From: Cladopsammia gracilis | Taxonomy: Eukaryota; Cnidaria; Anthozoa; Scleractinia; Dendrophylliidae | Length of the DNA stretch: 64,000 nt | Direction of reading: 5' to 3' | NCBI GenBank assembly: GCA_022457155.1 | Contig: JAJGOT010000003.1 | Coordinates: forward strand, 922,501-986,500 | Shown: piece after piece, positions 13,281 to 25,773 of the stretch | Position numbering within the stretch: position 1 is the first letter of the stretch | Layout: each line of letters begins with the position of its first letter | Program-made: the position numbers and the translations under genes | Notes under the pieces: model-generated | Seen by the model: only the letters and a program-made list of their open reading frames with translations | What the model was told of the DNA's origin: nothing | Databases searched by the model: none

Positions 13281-15300
13281 ACAGCAAAGTCTCCAAAATC
13301 AGTAGCTTTTTTATTATTTTTTTTTTAATTGACTCTGTGCCAGATAAAGGGTCAAATTTTCTGTCAATTTACGCCAGGATGGACGAAACAAACGTTACAG
13401 CCATTACGAGCCTGTTTAATTCTAGTTTGTCTACATCACTTAATCAAAGAAAAACACAAAACACTCGATATGTGTTGTGTTTTCAGCACGAGCGACTTAG
13501 AGTAAAAAGGCTTTTTAGTCTAACTGACATTCAGCTAATTTTTCATAACAGGAAAAATAACATTCCACTTTCAAGTAAAGAAAAATTCCTTAATGAATCA
13601 TTCATTCAACGGAAATAACACACGAGTCTGGTAATTTGTTTAATCCTTTCGATGTAGTTTTTCCCTCGATTTTTTCTTTTGATTGTGCGTTCCATAGATT
13701 CCATAACATTACCACTCAATGCTTTTCATCAACGCCATTAATTGTGCAACGCAGGAAACAATTAAAGCACGACGCTTTTAATTCCCCTTCAAATGACATT
13801 GAAAGTTTTGATAAGCTGCTTTAAAAACTTTAATAATATTGTCTTAATCCTAAAAGCTTAGAAAACAGAGATTTTTAAAATACAGTAGTTTTAAGACAAT
13901 AAAGTTTAAGAAAGTATTAACCAATGATCCACATAATTGGATTTCGATGTTCTCTTTCCTTCTCTCTCAAAACTAATGAAATATTCATTCCCTTATTAGT
14001 TCCGTGTTCAGTTCCTTATTACTTTAAAACTATCTGCATTTACCCCCATTGATGATGAATCGGGTTTATGATAAGACGATTTTCACCAATAATTCTTTTT
14101 ATGGAACATTCAGTTTTTGTTTTCTTTGTCATCAAACTATCAAATACGCTATTTTCCTTCAATAAAAGTTGTTTTCTTAACGACAATTTGGACTCGAGCA
14201 TCTGGTCTGTTGAAGTATGATTCATGCTTTTTGAGGGTGTGCCAAAGTGACTATTCGAACCTTTCTTTTCTAGAAGCAATTCTTGTTGTGTACTCGTATT
14301 GTCTGCTTAAAATTTGAGACTGTAGTTGAAATGCTAAAGAGCGACTTTCATGTGGTGCTGGGTTTTTTTTTCTTTAATCCTGTTTTGCAGAATGAACTGT
14401 TTACGACTTTTCCGCTCTTAAACTTCAGATTAGCACCTGGAACTCCCACTGAAGCGGCGAAAACTAAAACAAGAAAGCAAATCTGATGAATCGGGAAGAA
14501 ATTCGAAAGAGTGACCATGGCCTCAAATGAAAGCTATTGAGCAGTACTTCCTGTGGTGATTTTATATATAGTTTTTTGGAATTGAAAACTTTATCAAATT
14601 TGTTCTTTGGCGGCATTCTCAAGTGGAAAAGGATGGCATGCTTTATTCTTGGATAACCAGTATTTATAACCAGTATTTATCAGAAAGCAGTCGGCTTTTA
14701 AGAGAAGATAATCGTATTTTCTCAGCACGTGGAACGCGTGCTTTCACTTGGGAGTGTCAGCCCCGAAAATGCATGGCGGCCGTTCTGTCTGAAATGATTG
14801 GTTTTTTTTTTAAATAATTACATCATAGACGTTACGCACACCACGATAAATAGCATTTCCAATTGCAAAAAAAAAACCCGCGATAGATAAATCATGCTTG
14901 GATTTTCATTTGCTACGGTGAATCCTTTAAAATTCACTTAATTTGCGGATTCCTCGTGATGTCAAACGAAGCATCGTTGGTTTCTTTACCTTGGATATCC
15001 AACTGGCACCGCCCTAGCTTTTTACCACGGTAAATGCCATGGGCGCTTCCTTTCTTCTTTTTTATGTATCCATGGACACAGTAAATATACCTCGGAGAAG
15101 TCGGTCACACTTCCTTAATGCATTTTCCAGTGGTAAAAGTGTCATTTACCGCGGTAAAAGCGCACCGTGTAACCACACCTATTATCTGATTATCAAAAAT
15201 ATATATCCCTTTACCCACTTTAGTGCAATCGTTATTATCCGGCTGGCTGTATCTTTTGGCTGAGCTTATGGCTGAAATACCGAAGTTCAATCTTTTTAAT
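13281..15300. other. Intergenic, AT-rich
   Basis: No supported gene. A single reverse-oriented 106-bp repeat piece lies near 14510-14570 (CAAATGAAAGCTATTGAGCA). Confidence 0.45.
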
Positions 15301-15319
15301 AAAGCTATCCTTGACTGTT

Positions 15320-15740
15320 CTTTCTTCTGATGCTGTTTATTATGCTGTTCAAGGTGGTCGTACCTTTACAGTTTTTAGAGTACAGCAGTAGTACTTAGCA
15401 ATATTTTCCTGTCCGTAGTGTGGTTTGTAATGTTGAACAAGCTTAACGTGATTCTAACGTTTACGCCGCTGTGAAAAAACTCGTAAAGTGTGACCATTCC
15501 GAATTCAATGAAATGAAAGCTATCGTGGTGTGTCAGCAGTATAATGTATTACTGTTGTGGTGTTTTTTATGCTGTACGAGTTGGTGCTATTGTGAAAATT
15601 CTAAAGTGTGACCGAACAAAAAGCTATACGTGTTTTCCGGTGATGGTGTTTGTTTATTAATATTGCTTAAAACGATTTTTCTTTTCGAGATTTAATTTGT
15701 GCCGTTCACTCTCGGAAGTGAAAGGGTCGAGTAGGTGCTT
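15320..15740. repeat. Degenerate reverse 106-bp repeat array ending in a CCCTT-like terminus
   Basis: Pieces such as TGCTGTTTATTATGCTGTTC and AAATGAAAGCTATCG occur three times. At about 15705-15735 the sequence CACTCTCGGAAGTGAAAGGG resembles the right end of the TTAA-flanked elements, so this may be an old copy. Confidence 0.5.
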
Positions 15741-15790
15741 GGGAGACTTTTGTTATCAGGGAAACACTGAATTAGTAATAACATACCTGG

Positions 15791-16640
15791 AATTTGCTTG
15801 TCATTTTGCCCAGGGCCCGGTTGTTCGAAAGCCGATTAACGCTAACCCAGGATAAAAACTAAACCAAGGATTTTATTCCTCTTGTTGAAAATGTTTTCAA
15901 AAGCTAATTTTAAGGCATGTGTGAAGACAAATCAAAGTTGAAACTAAATGGCAGAAATGCTCTGGAGAAATCTCCATTTATAAATAATTTATTGGATTTA
16001 AAATTGACGCTTACCCTGGTTTAGCTTAATTGTGCTTTGAACAACTGGGCCCAGGTTTTCGTATGTCGGTATTCTTTGGTGTTTATATTTGGCGCGTGTT
16101 CAGTATTCTAGAAGTCACTGAAGCACCTGTTCGAATTGTGTGGCACGCGTGCTCGTGCCAAGTTAACTTGATTTAAGAACAATTTGCTTGTCGTTTTGCC
16201 CAGGTTTTCCTCTATAGGTATTCCTTGGCATTATTTGGCGCGTGTCAAGGTGTTAATTTCAGTATTCGAGAAGCCACTCAAGCACCTGTTCGAATTATCT
16301 GGCACGCGTGCTCGTGCTAATGAGTCAAATTACGAAGAATTTGCTTGTTGTTTTGCTCAGGTTTTCCTCTATCGTTATTCTTTGGTATTATTTGGCACGT
16401 ATCGCGGTATTCTTTTCAGTATTCGAGAAGCCACTCAAGCACCTGTTCGAATTACTACGGTTGCATAAGTGCTCGTGCCAAGTCAATTTATAAAGAATTT
16501 GCTTGTCATTTTGCCCAGGTTTTCCTATGTCGGTATTCTTTGGTATTATTTGGCGCGTGCCGCCGTGTTCATTCAGTATTCGAGAAGCCACTTGAGTTAT
16601 GTGGCATGCGTGCTCGTGCCAAGTCGATTTTTTACCTGAC
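15791..16640. repeat. Tandem array of about 150-bp units (four copies)
   Basis: Units begin near 15791, 16187, 16338 and 16495 with AATTTGCTTGTCNTTTTGCC and include CAGTATTCGAGAAGCCACT and GGCACGCGTGCTCGTG. The first unit is split by an inserted element (15815-16048). Confidence 0.8.
15815..16048. mobile_element. Short inverted-repeat element inserted in a tandem unit, GCCCAGG target duplication
   Basis: Left end GCCCGGTTGTTCGAAAGC and, inverted, right end CCAGTTGTTCAAAGC. GCCCAGG stands on both sides (15808-15814, 16049-16055). The intact neighbouring units read TTTTGCCCAGGTTTTC and show the empty site. The exact duplication could be one or two bases shorter. Confidence 0.75.
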
Positions 16641-16649
16641 CATGTCACT

Positions 16650-18500
16650 GACTGGATTAGAAGTCTTGATTCAGTTCAGTTAACTATTAGTTAAATCTTG
16701 TTTTGTTTTCATTTTCAATTAGCGGAGATTACACTTCAGGGACAAATGTTTAAGCAAAGTACAATGAACGCAAATAATTTATCAAGAATTTGCGAGAAGT
16801 GAAGAACTCTGTTAAGTCTTTCATATCCTTTGCCTTTTTTCATACAAGAAAACCAGCATGAACGTGTGTAGCCTTTTACGTTTTGTGTTTGGCTTTTATC
16901 CCAAGAACACATAAACAACAAGGGTTCTTTTGAACAGGATTAATAAAACATGGTTTTGGCACTCGTCTAACTTGTGAGTTGTTAGTTTCTACAAACAAAA
17001 ATTGTTTGTTTGTAACGTAGTTACGGCTATCACGAATGGTCTCTTTGTTTATGAGCGAATCCTAATTAACTTGCACTTGCATAAAACATTTTACAATTCA
17101 AAAGATATCAACTTTTCCCTTTCACACTTTCAACGGCCAACTGATTGTGTTGAAGTTTATAATTACAAGATATATTTATGTGTTGCCATTTCATGGTCAG
17201 CACCTGTCGGTCACTATCTTGGCGAGTGTCCATGTGGCCGAATAACGTTCTGGAACTCTTAGTCAGTTGGCTAAAGAATACGCAACAAAGATTTATACCT
17301 GGAATAAAATTGTTTGTGTATTTGAAAACTAAAAGCCGCTAACAAAAGAATTCATGTTTAAGATAGTCCATGATATGTAATAAATAACTTGAATATTTTG
17401 GGGCAGACCTGAACCTTTCGTAACGCCTCACAGGATTGGCTAAGAAAACAATAGAACAAACAACACAACAATGGACCCTGGCCCAATAGAGGTGCACCTC
17501 ATCCAGATCCAATGAAATTAGAGGTTCCGAAGAGGTGCAAGCTTACTGATATTTTGGACGGAGATTGAAGTTATATGCCAGCAACAGGCGAAATTGAGAG
17601 ACTCAGTCGGCTTCCTGGAACTTACAACCTACATTCGAGAAAGCGGAAAATTATCTCTGATTTACTGATATGAATTTGTTTGCTATATTCTGAATACAAT
17701 ACGAGACGGAGAAAAAAACCAACTCTGGAATTCAAAATGCGTGGGTCTTATCTTTAGGACAGATGTTGCCAGCTGCCTTTATCGAGCCTAGCTGGAAGAC
17801 GAAGAAAGAAGCAGGTTTTTTTCGCCTGTTATGTCTGCATGGCGCCCTCCTCTTGTTTTTAGGAGCATCAAAATGTAATTAATTACTTGGCTCGTGGGTG
17901 TCCGCTTTGTCAAATGCATTGGCCAATAAAACAATAAGCCGGTGTTTTTCGCCTTTCGTGTTGCGGGATAAAGTCCGGTGAAAAGCCAGCTGCTATCGCG
18001 GATTAGTGTGGACTTGTATCCATCGATAATGCGCCACGTGAAATCTTACGAACCGAAATTGTTTATTAATTTTTCTGTCTTTGCTGTAGAAATTTTACCT
18101 GGTGACAAAATGTGTTGCTGAGTCAACAATTAATAACAAAGCACAATAGTAGCATTGTTTATGGATATTTATGTAATTATATTTGTATGTTTTACCAGTT
18201 TTATTGGCAAAGCGTGCGGCAATTATGGCTGTTTTTGTTGCTAAGAGAGCTGTAGAAATTTGCGTCGTCCGCCATCTTGAGATGTTCAAATGCGCATGTG
18301 TATCCGTACTGTACTTGCGTTTGTGTTTGCACATGCGTCGTCGTTTGAACCAGCCTAAAGCCCGCCACGCAGAGGCGACGAGGCAATGTCGAATTTCTGC
18401 TCGGATAATCCTTTTGTCTGCTTTCAGCACAATGACGATGGAAGCACAGTCCTTAGATATCCCGCAAATAGGTTTAGGAGAATCTAGAAGTATTACAATG
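16650..18500. other. Intergenic, nothing recognised
   Basis: AT-rich sequence with no conserved frame, RNA gene or named repeat. Confidence 0.45.
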
Positions 18501-18508
18501 GCCGGTAA

Positions 18509-18509
<1 letters not shown>

Positions 18510-18544
<35 letters not shown>

Positions 18545-18545
18545 A
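18510..18545. repeat. AAC trinucleotide microsatellite
   Basis: About eleven uninterrupted AAC units; it produces poly-Asn or poly-Leu runs in chance frames on either strand. Confidence 0.95.
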
Positions 18546-18719
18546 GAGGCAGAGCGCCAGATAAATAAAATGTGCCCGCCATGATGCATAATGTATGAAT
18601 AAATATATGTAAAGCCTAGCTTGTCACATAAAACAACCTTTCAAAACTTTTAGCTCAACGATGAGACTGTCAAACATACACAACAAAAAAAGGAACCTCA
18701 GCTACTGGGCGGTACGTTT

Positions 18720-18960
18720 CTGTGTTCTGTGGTGTTATTTATTGTGTGCACAAGTTGGTTTAAAATTATTATTCTGTGGATGAAACCCTAAATTGTGACC
18801 ATTCAAATGAAAGCTACTGAGCAGTACTTTTCTTTGGTGCTATTTATTATGTTGTGCAAGTTGGTTCAAAATGTTTAGAGTGTGGATGGAATGCTAAATT
18901 GTTACCATGAGAGCTCTTCGCCAGTATATTCTTATGCATGGTAATGTTTTTTTTTACAGT
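18720..18960. repeat. 106-bp repeat copies, reverse orientation (about two)
   Basis: Contains TGACCATTCAAATGAAAGCT, GAGCAGTACTTTTC and TTTATTATGTTGTGCAAG. Another single diverged piece lies near 20470-20510. Confidence 0.7.
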
Positions 18961-20930
18961 TGACAAAATCATTCGATTTGGTATTTCACTACGTTTCATG
19001 ATCATTTGGCGGTGGGACACGCCTCTCTCGTCAGACGAAGTGATGTGGAAAGCCTGAACCTATGTAAAGCAGTGCATGCAAAGTTACATTAATGCCAAGG
19101 TGTATTCAGACTGTTTATACCGGAATGACTTGCTTTCAAGGCAAGTTTGTTTGTGTTTACACACATGTGTATCTTGAGATGACTGTAACCGCTTCAACTC
19201 CTGTCTGTCGATCAGTAATAACGGGCTTTTCGTTTTAGCGAGGTATCCACAAGTTGAGAGTTAATAGCAGACTTAAAGTCATTTAATCCCGAGATGTAAT
19301 TTCGACTAGGTACTTGTGATTCTTTACCGAGATGAGACTCCAGGAACAGAGGAAATCATCCCAGGTGACACGAGTTTTTGAAAACAGCCTCTATCAGAAA
19401 AAGTAATTTTCTAGTATAAGCAGGTATTATGGAAAAGTTAACTTGCCTGGGTTCTTTTGAACAATGGCCAGTTTTTAATCGATCGCACGTGTTTCATGTA
19501 AAATTAAAGCTATTACCCATAAAAAGCTCAATGTAACAAGAACTTAGAAGCCACTCAAACAGGTAGCTATTATCCCACCAGACAAAGTAACGGCTGGGTT
19601 TTAAAAACAAGGGACAAAAGATTCGCCATTTCGCTTGAATAGAAGAATGCTGCAATTAAGTCGAGATACCCATTTTGTTTGCTCTACCGACACGTGCATG
19701 CATTCAAAGTGAGACACTGAATTGAATTTATTACCGGTTTGTCTATTGATTAGAAGCTATTGGTGGTGAACAATATCAAAAAAAACGAAAAACGGTTTGT
19801 ATAGAATAGAACACCGGGTAAAATATTTAAAATCGACTGCGCAAAATTGCCGGAAAACATAAGAAAAAACCTTTATTATAAGCTATCAGTAGGAAGACTT
19901 CCCTGGCCCCTTCTAATTTGAAAGAGAACAACTCTATCAGTTACCTGTACAATAGGTTGAAATTATAAGAGTAAACAAGAACAATGAACTTTTACCTGTT
20001 TAAATAGACCTGAATAGCGATTAAGAAATGAATCCCGTTTGTATGGAAGTATTCTTTTTGCAAAATTCCTGAGAGTTTTGTAGGGTTTTCGTGCAGGAGC
20101 CAAAACAATTATAGCATCACTTTTAATAGTTGGAGCAAATTTAATTCGCTACCTGCTGGCAGCCATGAATCGCTTTATTCGGACAGAACCTGGACGTGAA
20201 ATGTGGTTGCAGCCTTTGAGTCTGTGGGTGAGATATTTGTCAGTAACGAATCGAATGATAGCTTTTTAACAATACCTTTCTGTTGTGCTGTTGATTCAGC
20301 TGTACAAGGTAGTTTCGAAGGTAGTTCAGTTGTTGTTGTTGTTGTTGTCTCTGTAACGTTTGAGTCTATAATGCAACCGAAATTTCCTCGCCCCAATTAT
20401 CACTAAATAATTCCTCTCGTCGATTCGATAGACGAACACACACAAGCTGCCAATTCAACTGTTTGTTTTGAAATCCTGTGACTTAGATGAAAGCTGCTAA
20501 GCAGTACTTTGATTTTTTACTGTTTGTTTCTTAATTTTCTGCAATTTAAAATTTTAGACAGAATGTCGTGATTTTTTTTATATATATTTCTGTTTGGACA
20601 AATAAAGGCGGTTAACAGGTGGTTTGCTGTGGACGGCGTGTATTGAAATTATGGACAAATAAAACTGGCATGTTTTTGTCATTTTTGTTGCGGGCTGTTG
20701 ATAAACTGTAAAGCAATGCAAAGCAATGTTACTTTTTTGACCAATTAAGATCTAAAATGACCACCACCGTTAGAATTATCGCGGTACCTTATAGGGTATT
20801 GAGCCGAAAAAATATGACAGAATATGACATGTGTTGTTTTAGAATTGGTACTTCTTTGGGGTCAAAATTCATTTGAACCACGCCCATCAAACGAGATTCT
20901 GGTACATTTAAGGTGTTTTTCGAAAATCCC
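18961..20930. other. Intergenic, nothing recognised
   Basis: A short GTT/GTC run at 20329-20347 and a single repeat piece near 20480 are the only structures noted. Confidence 0.4.
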
Positions 20931-20976
20931 CGACGAGCACCCCCGTCATTTTTATATGGGAGTCCCCCCCGGGGGT
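20931..20976. mobile_element. Solo terminal repeat of the GACGAGCACCCCC element family
   Basis: GACGAGCACCCCCGTC followed by ATATGGGAGTCCCCCCC. The same terminus ends the element at 55628-55846. No partner end was found nearby. Confidence 0.6.
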
Positions 20977-21339
20977 AAAAATCAAGAGAAAATTGCATTA
21001 GTAGTCTTTCGTCCGTTCCCCGTTTTGTTGGCCTCGTCCTCTCTTTCTCGCAGAAAAATAACCTATAACACATAAAATACCATCAAACATGAAATGAAAA
21101 ACGAATCTGGTGTCGTGTCAAGTCAAGAAGAATCCTAACTTGTACTGCATAGAGTACAATTATTTTTTACTTTTCATTCGCTTTGAAAGGGAGGTTGCTT
21201 CAAGAAGCGATGCTTACTCTTGAAACGCCATCAAAGGGGACGCCAATATAATTACTAGGGTGATCGTCGTCGGTATCTTTGGTGGTTTGGTAAACACTAA
21301 AATGGCCACTGTCATGCTTATATCTGCCACCTTTTTCCG

Positions 21340-21690
21340 AGTGATAGGCGTGAGAATTTTTTCGTAGGAGTGCCAGGATTTCCGAAGGCGACCCGACCAA
21401 ATCCGAAGAAAACCCGATCTATTTCGAAGATGTCCGAAATTGTCCGAAGATGTTCCGAAGACCTCTGTAATTGTGACGTTCAGAACGATAAAAACCTACA
21501 AAAAAGTGTCATATTTTCATGAACGCAACTATATTTTAAATTGGATCATGCGATCAGTTAAGGCTCATAGCTCAAATCTGTAAGTCAGGCGTGACAAATT
21601 GCTCCGTAGGCGTGAGATCGGAGTTTTGGACTGACAGGCGTGAGACTCACGCCTAAGGCGCGAGACTCGGTAGATCTGCATGCAGAGTTA
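21340..21690. repeat. Repeated AGGCGTGAGA motifs
   Basis: AGGCGTGA occurs at about 21346, 21587, 21607 and 21637, the last as GGCGTGAGACTCACGCC, a short palindrome. TCCGAAGA/TCCGAAATT motifs recur at 21375-21460. Probably a decayed element; family unknown. Confidence 0.4.
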
Positions 21691-21699
21691 TTCTGATGC

Positions 21700-24070
21700 C
21701 TTTTATGGCATCAAAACAGAAAAATATGCTGAATTGAGCAACTTTTCGGAAAGAATTGGAACCTTTTAGGGGAAAAATACCTTTGTTGCAGAGTGTTAAA
21801 AGGTGAATTTTGCCATACTTTTAACCCAAAAGGGCAAATATTTGGCAAAACACCTTTACTCGGCTTTATGTCATATTTATTTGATAGAGTGAAACAAAGG
21901 CGGTCTTCGACATGTCAAAAGGTGTGTAAACGTAATGGCGGTCTGGGATACCACCTTTAAATGTTGGTATCAAGCGCGATTATTCTTTCAATGTTTGCCA
22001 TTTGTATTATAAGCGTGGTCGATAAGTTTGAACTGAACACAATAGAAATGTCGAGGGAAAATTTGCCGGGTGGCAACCTGCTTGTACGCGTACCACAGGT
22101 TACGTACAGGTTTTTGCTTGACCAGTTCCAAAACAACATGAAAAGCCAGTTTTTCGAACATGAACAAAGAAAACACAGATGAATATCATCGAATAGTTTT
22201 ATTTATAACGCTATATACACTTTTTTAAGTTGAGTAAACAGAAACAAAACACAGTCAAAGGTAAGTTGTTGCGTCTGTACACGGACATTGTCTCTATCTT
22301 TCTTTATAGAATGTTTTTCCAATGGCTATCGAAAATTATGTTCTTTCTTTGGTTTTGCTTTTAACAGGCGTCCTCATTCGTCCAAATGAACTCGTACGGT
22401 GCACGTGCAAAGTGCGTGGCCAATAGAAAGACAAAGTCCAAAAATCAAGCCAACGTGATACTACGCGCGACTTTTCTTGCGCTTGCCGTTGATGATAAGT
22501 TTTCCCGCGCTTGCCACCAGTGTGGTGACATGTTTTCCCGCGCTTGAAACCGGTTGCATGTTTAGGTTTGAGTTATGATTGGTTCATTATTACAACACTT
22601 GCAAATGTGGTGATTGTGACAGCCATTGGAAAATCACTGCATAGTCTCCTTAAATTAAACCCTGTTTACAACACAGTAAGGCAACTGGCAAAGTTTCGGC
22701 TATTAACAGAAGCCTGTTAAACCAAAATTATAAATAAATCTCAGAACAAATTGAATAAAATGTCTCTTTTTTTCGAATCGACCAGCGACGGCTATTTTAC
22801 AAGCATATTTATTTTCATTAAATTTTTTTTTAGTTTTGCCTTGTTCGTTATTGGCGCCTCAAAAATCTCTAGCACCTTAACTTTGTCTTTTTATTTGGAA
22901 TGCATTTTTATGTCATTTTTTATAGTATACATTTTTCGTAGCTGTCGTCATATAATAAAATCAATTGTAAGAAAAAGTCAAGAGAACAAATACCATTTTC
23001 CATAATTAAGCAGATCATGTGATAAATATAACTAAAAATAAAACGAATGAGAAAAACAAAGCACTTAGCATGTGGAATTGAAATGTTTTAAAATATGATC
23101 TACACCTCATTTGAAAGCGCACTTGACCAATAGGAAAAGGGGAGGTGAAATTTTTATGTTTGCTTGGACAGTATTTCGTCAAAACATTCTAATACAAATA
23201 TGGTATTTGTTCTCTTGACCAAGTTTTAAGTTTCTAGTTTTCGAGTGGCACCGATGCTGCTTTTAAAGGAGTCCTTTTCCGACGAAATCCCTTTTTGGAT
23301 CCAACATAACTTTAACATCACATATAAAGTATTATTTTCTAGCAGTCAATGAATTAATTCGTATCCCGCTTCCGTATTATCTATTACATGTAGGTTCTAA
23401 AGCTATAATCCTGTATTATATTACTTGTATTTACTAAACGGAAGTCTCTATTCGTTTTATAACTTCTACTTAGAATCAAGCTTGGAGCCTTATACTTTGG
23501 TTGTGAATGAAAGGTTTTAGCTGGTACGACCATTGTTCAAACTTCAATTTTTCGCAAGTGCCATCGATTTGAATTTAGCTTACTTCAATTCACTTTTGAT
23601 CAGTAGCGCGAATCGAAGCATCTCATTTTCTTGTGAATTCATTTCAACAACCGCAGGTATATAAAACGATACTTTAAATTATAAATTGCCGTAAATTTAA
23701 GCATTGAATTTATCTCACTGCTATACTGCAATTAATCGCAAACCTGCAGAAACCTAGTCGATGTTCCCGCAAGTGGCGATACAACAAATACATTAACCTC
23801 CTAATTTACTCCCTTCCAAACATCACCTCTAATTAAAGCGATAGCGTAATTCCTTTCCTACTTGCTTAGCGAAAAAATGGCGGCCAATTTTTTTTTACAC
23901 AGAGCAGGCCCAAGAGACAAGGCAACCTCTCCGAGGTAACCGCTGGCTTACAATTTATAAGAAGGACAAGTGGTAGAATAAACAGGACTCATATCTTTGT
24001 TTGTCAATGCTTTCCCTCCATATGCCAAATCCGGAGCCAATTGATGTGTTTCCAACGTTTGAGTCTGTGA
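21700..24070. other. Intergenic, upstream of the 24-kb repeat array
   Basis: No gene supported. At 22465-22550, TTTTCCCGCGCTTG occurs twice and a variant once, resembling E2F-type TTTCCCGC sites. The frame at 22751-23005 is AT-rich, hydrophobic by composition and not a recognised protein. Confidence 0.45.
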
Positions 24071-24079
24071 ATAAAATCC

Positions 24080-24650
24080 CCAAGTTTGACTCAGAGTGAA
24101 ATGAAAGCTATTCTGTGTTTGCAGTTCTTTCCTATGGTCTTATTTGTTATGCTGCACAAGATGGTTCGATTCCAACTTTTGAGTCTGTGGACGAAATGCT
24201 CAAGGGTGACTATTCGAATGAAAGCTATTGAGCAGTATTTTCCTGTAGTACTGTTTATTATGCTGTACAAGATGGTTCTAACTTTTGAGTCTGTGGATGA
24301 AATCCTAAAGTGTGACCATTCAAATGAAAGCTATCGAGCAATACTGTCCTGTGGTACTGTTTATTATGCTGTACAAGGCGGTTCTAACTTTTGAGTCTGT
24401 GGATGAAATCCTAAAGTGTGACCATTCAAATGAAAGCTATTGAGCAGTACTTTCCTGTGGTACTGTTTATTATGCTGTACAAGATGGTTCTAACTTTTGA
24501 GTCTGTGGATGAAATCCTAAAGTGTGACCATTCAAATGAAAGCTACCGAGTAGTACTTTCCTGTGGTACTGTTTATTACGTTGTACAAAGTGGTTCTAAC
24601 TTTTGAGTCTGTGGATGAAATGCCCAAGCATGACTATTTAAGTGAAAACT
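24080..24650. repeat. 106-bp repeat array, five to six units, reverse orientation
   Basis: AATGAAAGCTA recurs at 24217, 24323, 24429 and 24535, an exact 106-bp period. Units are highly alike (GTACTGTTTATTATGCTGTA, TTTTGAGTCTGTGGATGAAA). Lies about 200-700 bp beyond the likely Tbx2/3 transcript end. Confidence 0.92.
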
Positions 24651-24829
24651 ATTGAGCTGGATTTTTCTATGGTGCCATCTGTATTTCATTTTTTCCCAAA
24701 TGGAAAATTTAAAGAAAGTTGTCAAATTGTTTCTCTAACAAGATAAAAAAGAGTCAGTGGAATGTACGAATTGCACGTCTAGGGCCAATGTGTCATAATG
24801 AAATTTCTGTTTTGTTATGAATAAGGTTT

Positions 24830-24835
24830 TTTATT
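24830..24835 (-). terminator. Candidate Tbx2/3 polyadenylation signal (AATAAA)
   Basis: First AATAAA on the minus strand seen after the Tbx2/3 stop, about 313 nt downstream. The region is AT-rich, so chance occurrence is possible. Confidence 0.35.
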
Positions 24836-25147
24836 ATCTAAACCGTTCCATCTCCCCGTTTCTCTGTGTCAATTTTACATATTTATATATAAAGTAAATA
24901 CACGAAAAATAACTTAAGAGATATAAAGTTCGGGATACGCTTCTGTGATGTCTGCCGGATAATGCTTCTATGTTTGTCGAATTTGATCCACGAGTTTATC
25001 CCGCACCTCGTAGAATCACACTTCTAAATAAACGCTGATTAAGTGCTGCTAGAACACCGTTCTTATCGCATTTATGCAATTTGTTAAATAAATGGTTGTC
25101 ACCTTTTCATCTATAGAATATCTGCATACAGTGTAATTTGTCTGGTT

Positions 25148-25773
25148 TCATGTCGTTCTGTGCTCTATTCCGGGAGTCCTGTCCCCTGATCCGTGTAGGT
25201 CCAATGATGGCGGTAGCTCCGAACTTGTGCTGCCGCTGGCCAGCCCGATCATACTTGATGAAGACACGGTAGCGGGGTAACCGAAGCTCTGCTGATTCGC
25301 TGTGCATGGGGGGTAGCTCTGACCAACTTGGCATGATGGGTAAGCAGCTTGTGGGACGCTGTATGATGGGTACATGTGTCCATGCGGATGTGGAAGGAAG
25401 CTCGAGGGCATGCCGCTCATTGGGTAAGCAGGTCTGGGATACGGGCTATAGCGCATGTCCATGTGCATTGCGCGTGCGCTGGGTAGTTTCAAGTGAGGCT
25501 GAGCTGAGCATGAGACACTTTCGCTGGAATTTGGTGGCAAAATCACCGGTTTGCTATCTTCTAGGATATGCAAACTGGAAGGACGGGAAAAGTCGCTGTA
25601 TGTCTGGTTATGTAGTAAGATCTCTGGGGCTGGAAGTGTTTTTGCTACTGGTGAGGGGGAGTGAGTCAGAATGCTTGCAGAGGGACGTCCTTTGTCGACT
25701 TGTATCACTGGTTTGATGTCTTCAGGAGATGACGAAATGGCTGCCCGCACAGAGTTCTCTGCTAGTGACGAAC
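25148..25773 (-). CDS. TBX2/3: Tbx2/3 coding exon 6 (C-terminus and stop)
   Basis: Acceptor GTTTTAG|GTTCGT at 25773; two bases complete a Gly, then 207 codons and a stop at 25148-25150. The sequence is Pro/Ser/Tyr/His-rich and has no clear domain; C-terminal regions of Tbx2/3 proteins are poorly conserved. Membership in this gene rests on strand, phase, lack of another owner and low-complexity composition. Confidence 0.82.

Noticed and set aside
16184..16683. Plus-strand frames up to 112 codons
   Set aside because: Products of the 150-bp tandem array in three frames.
18095..18589. 164-codon minus and 133-codon plus frames
   Set aside because: Both run through the AAC microsatellite, overlap each other and show no domain.
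24086..24606. Plus-strand frames of 62-102 codons
   Set aside because: They are translations of the 106-bp tandem repeat, not genes.
25306..25716. 136-codon plus-strand frame
   Set aside because: It is the antisense of the Tbx2/3 last exon.
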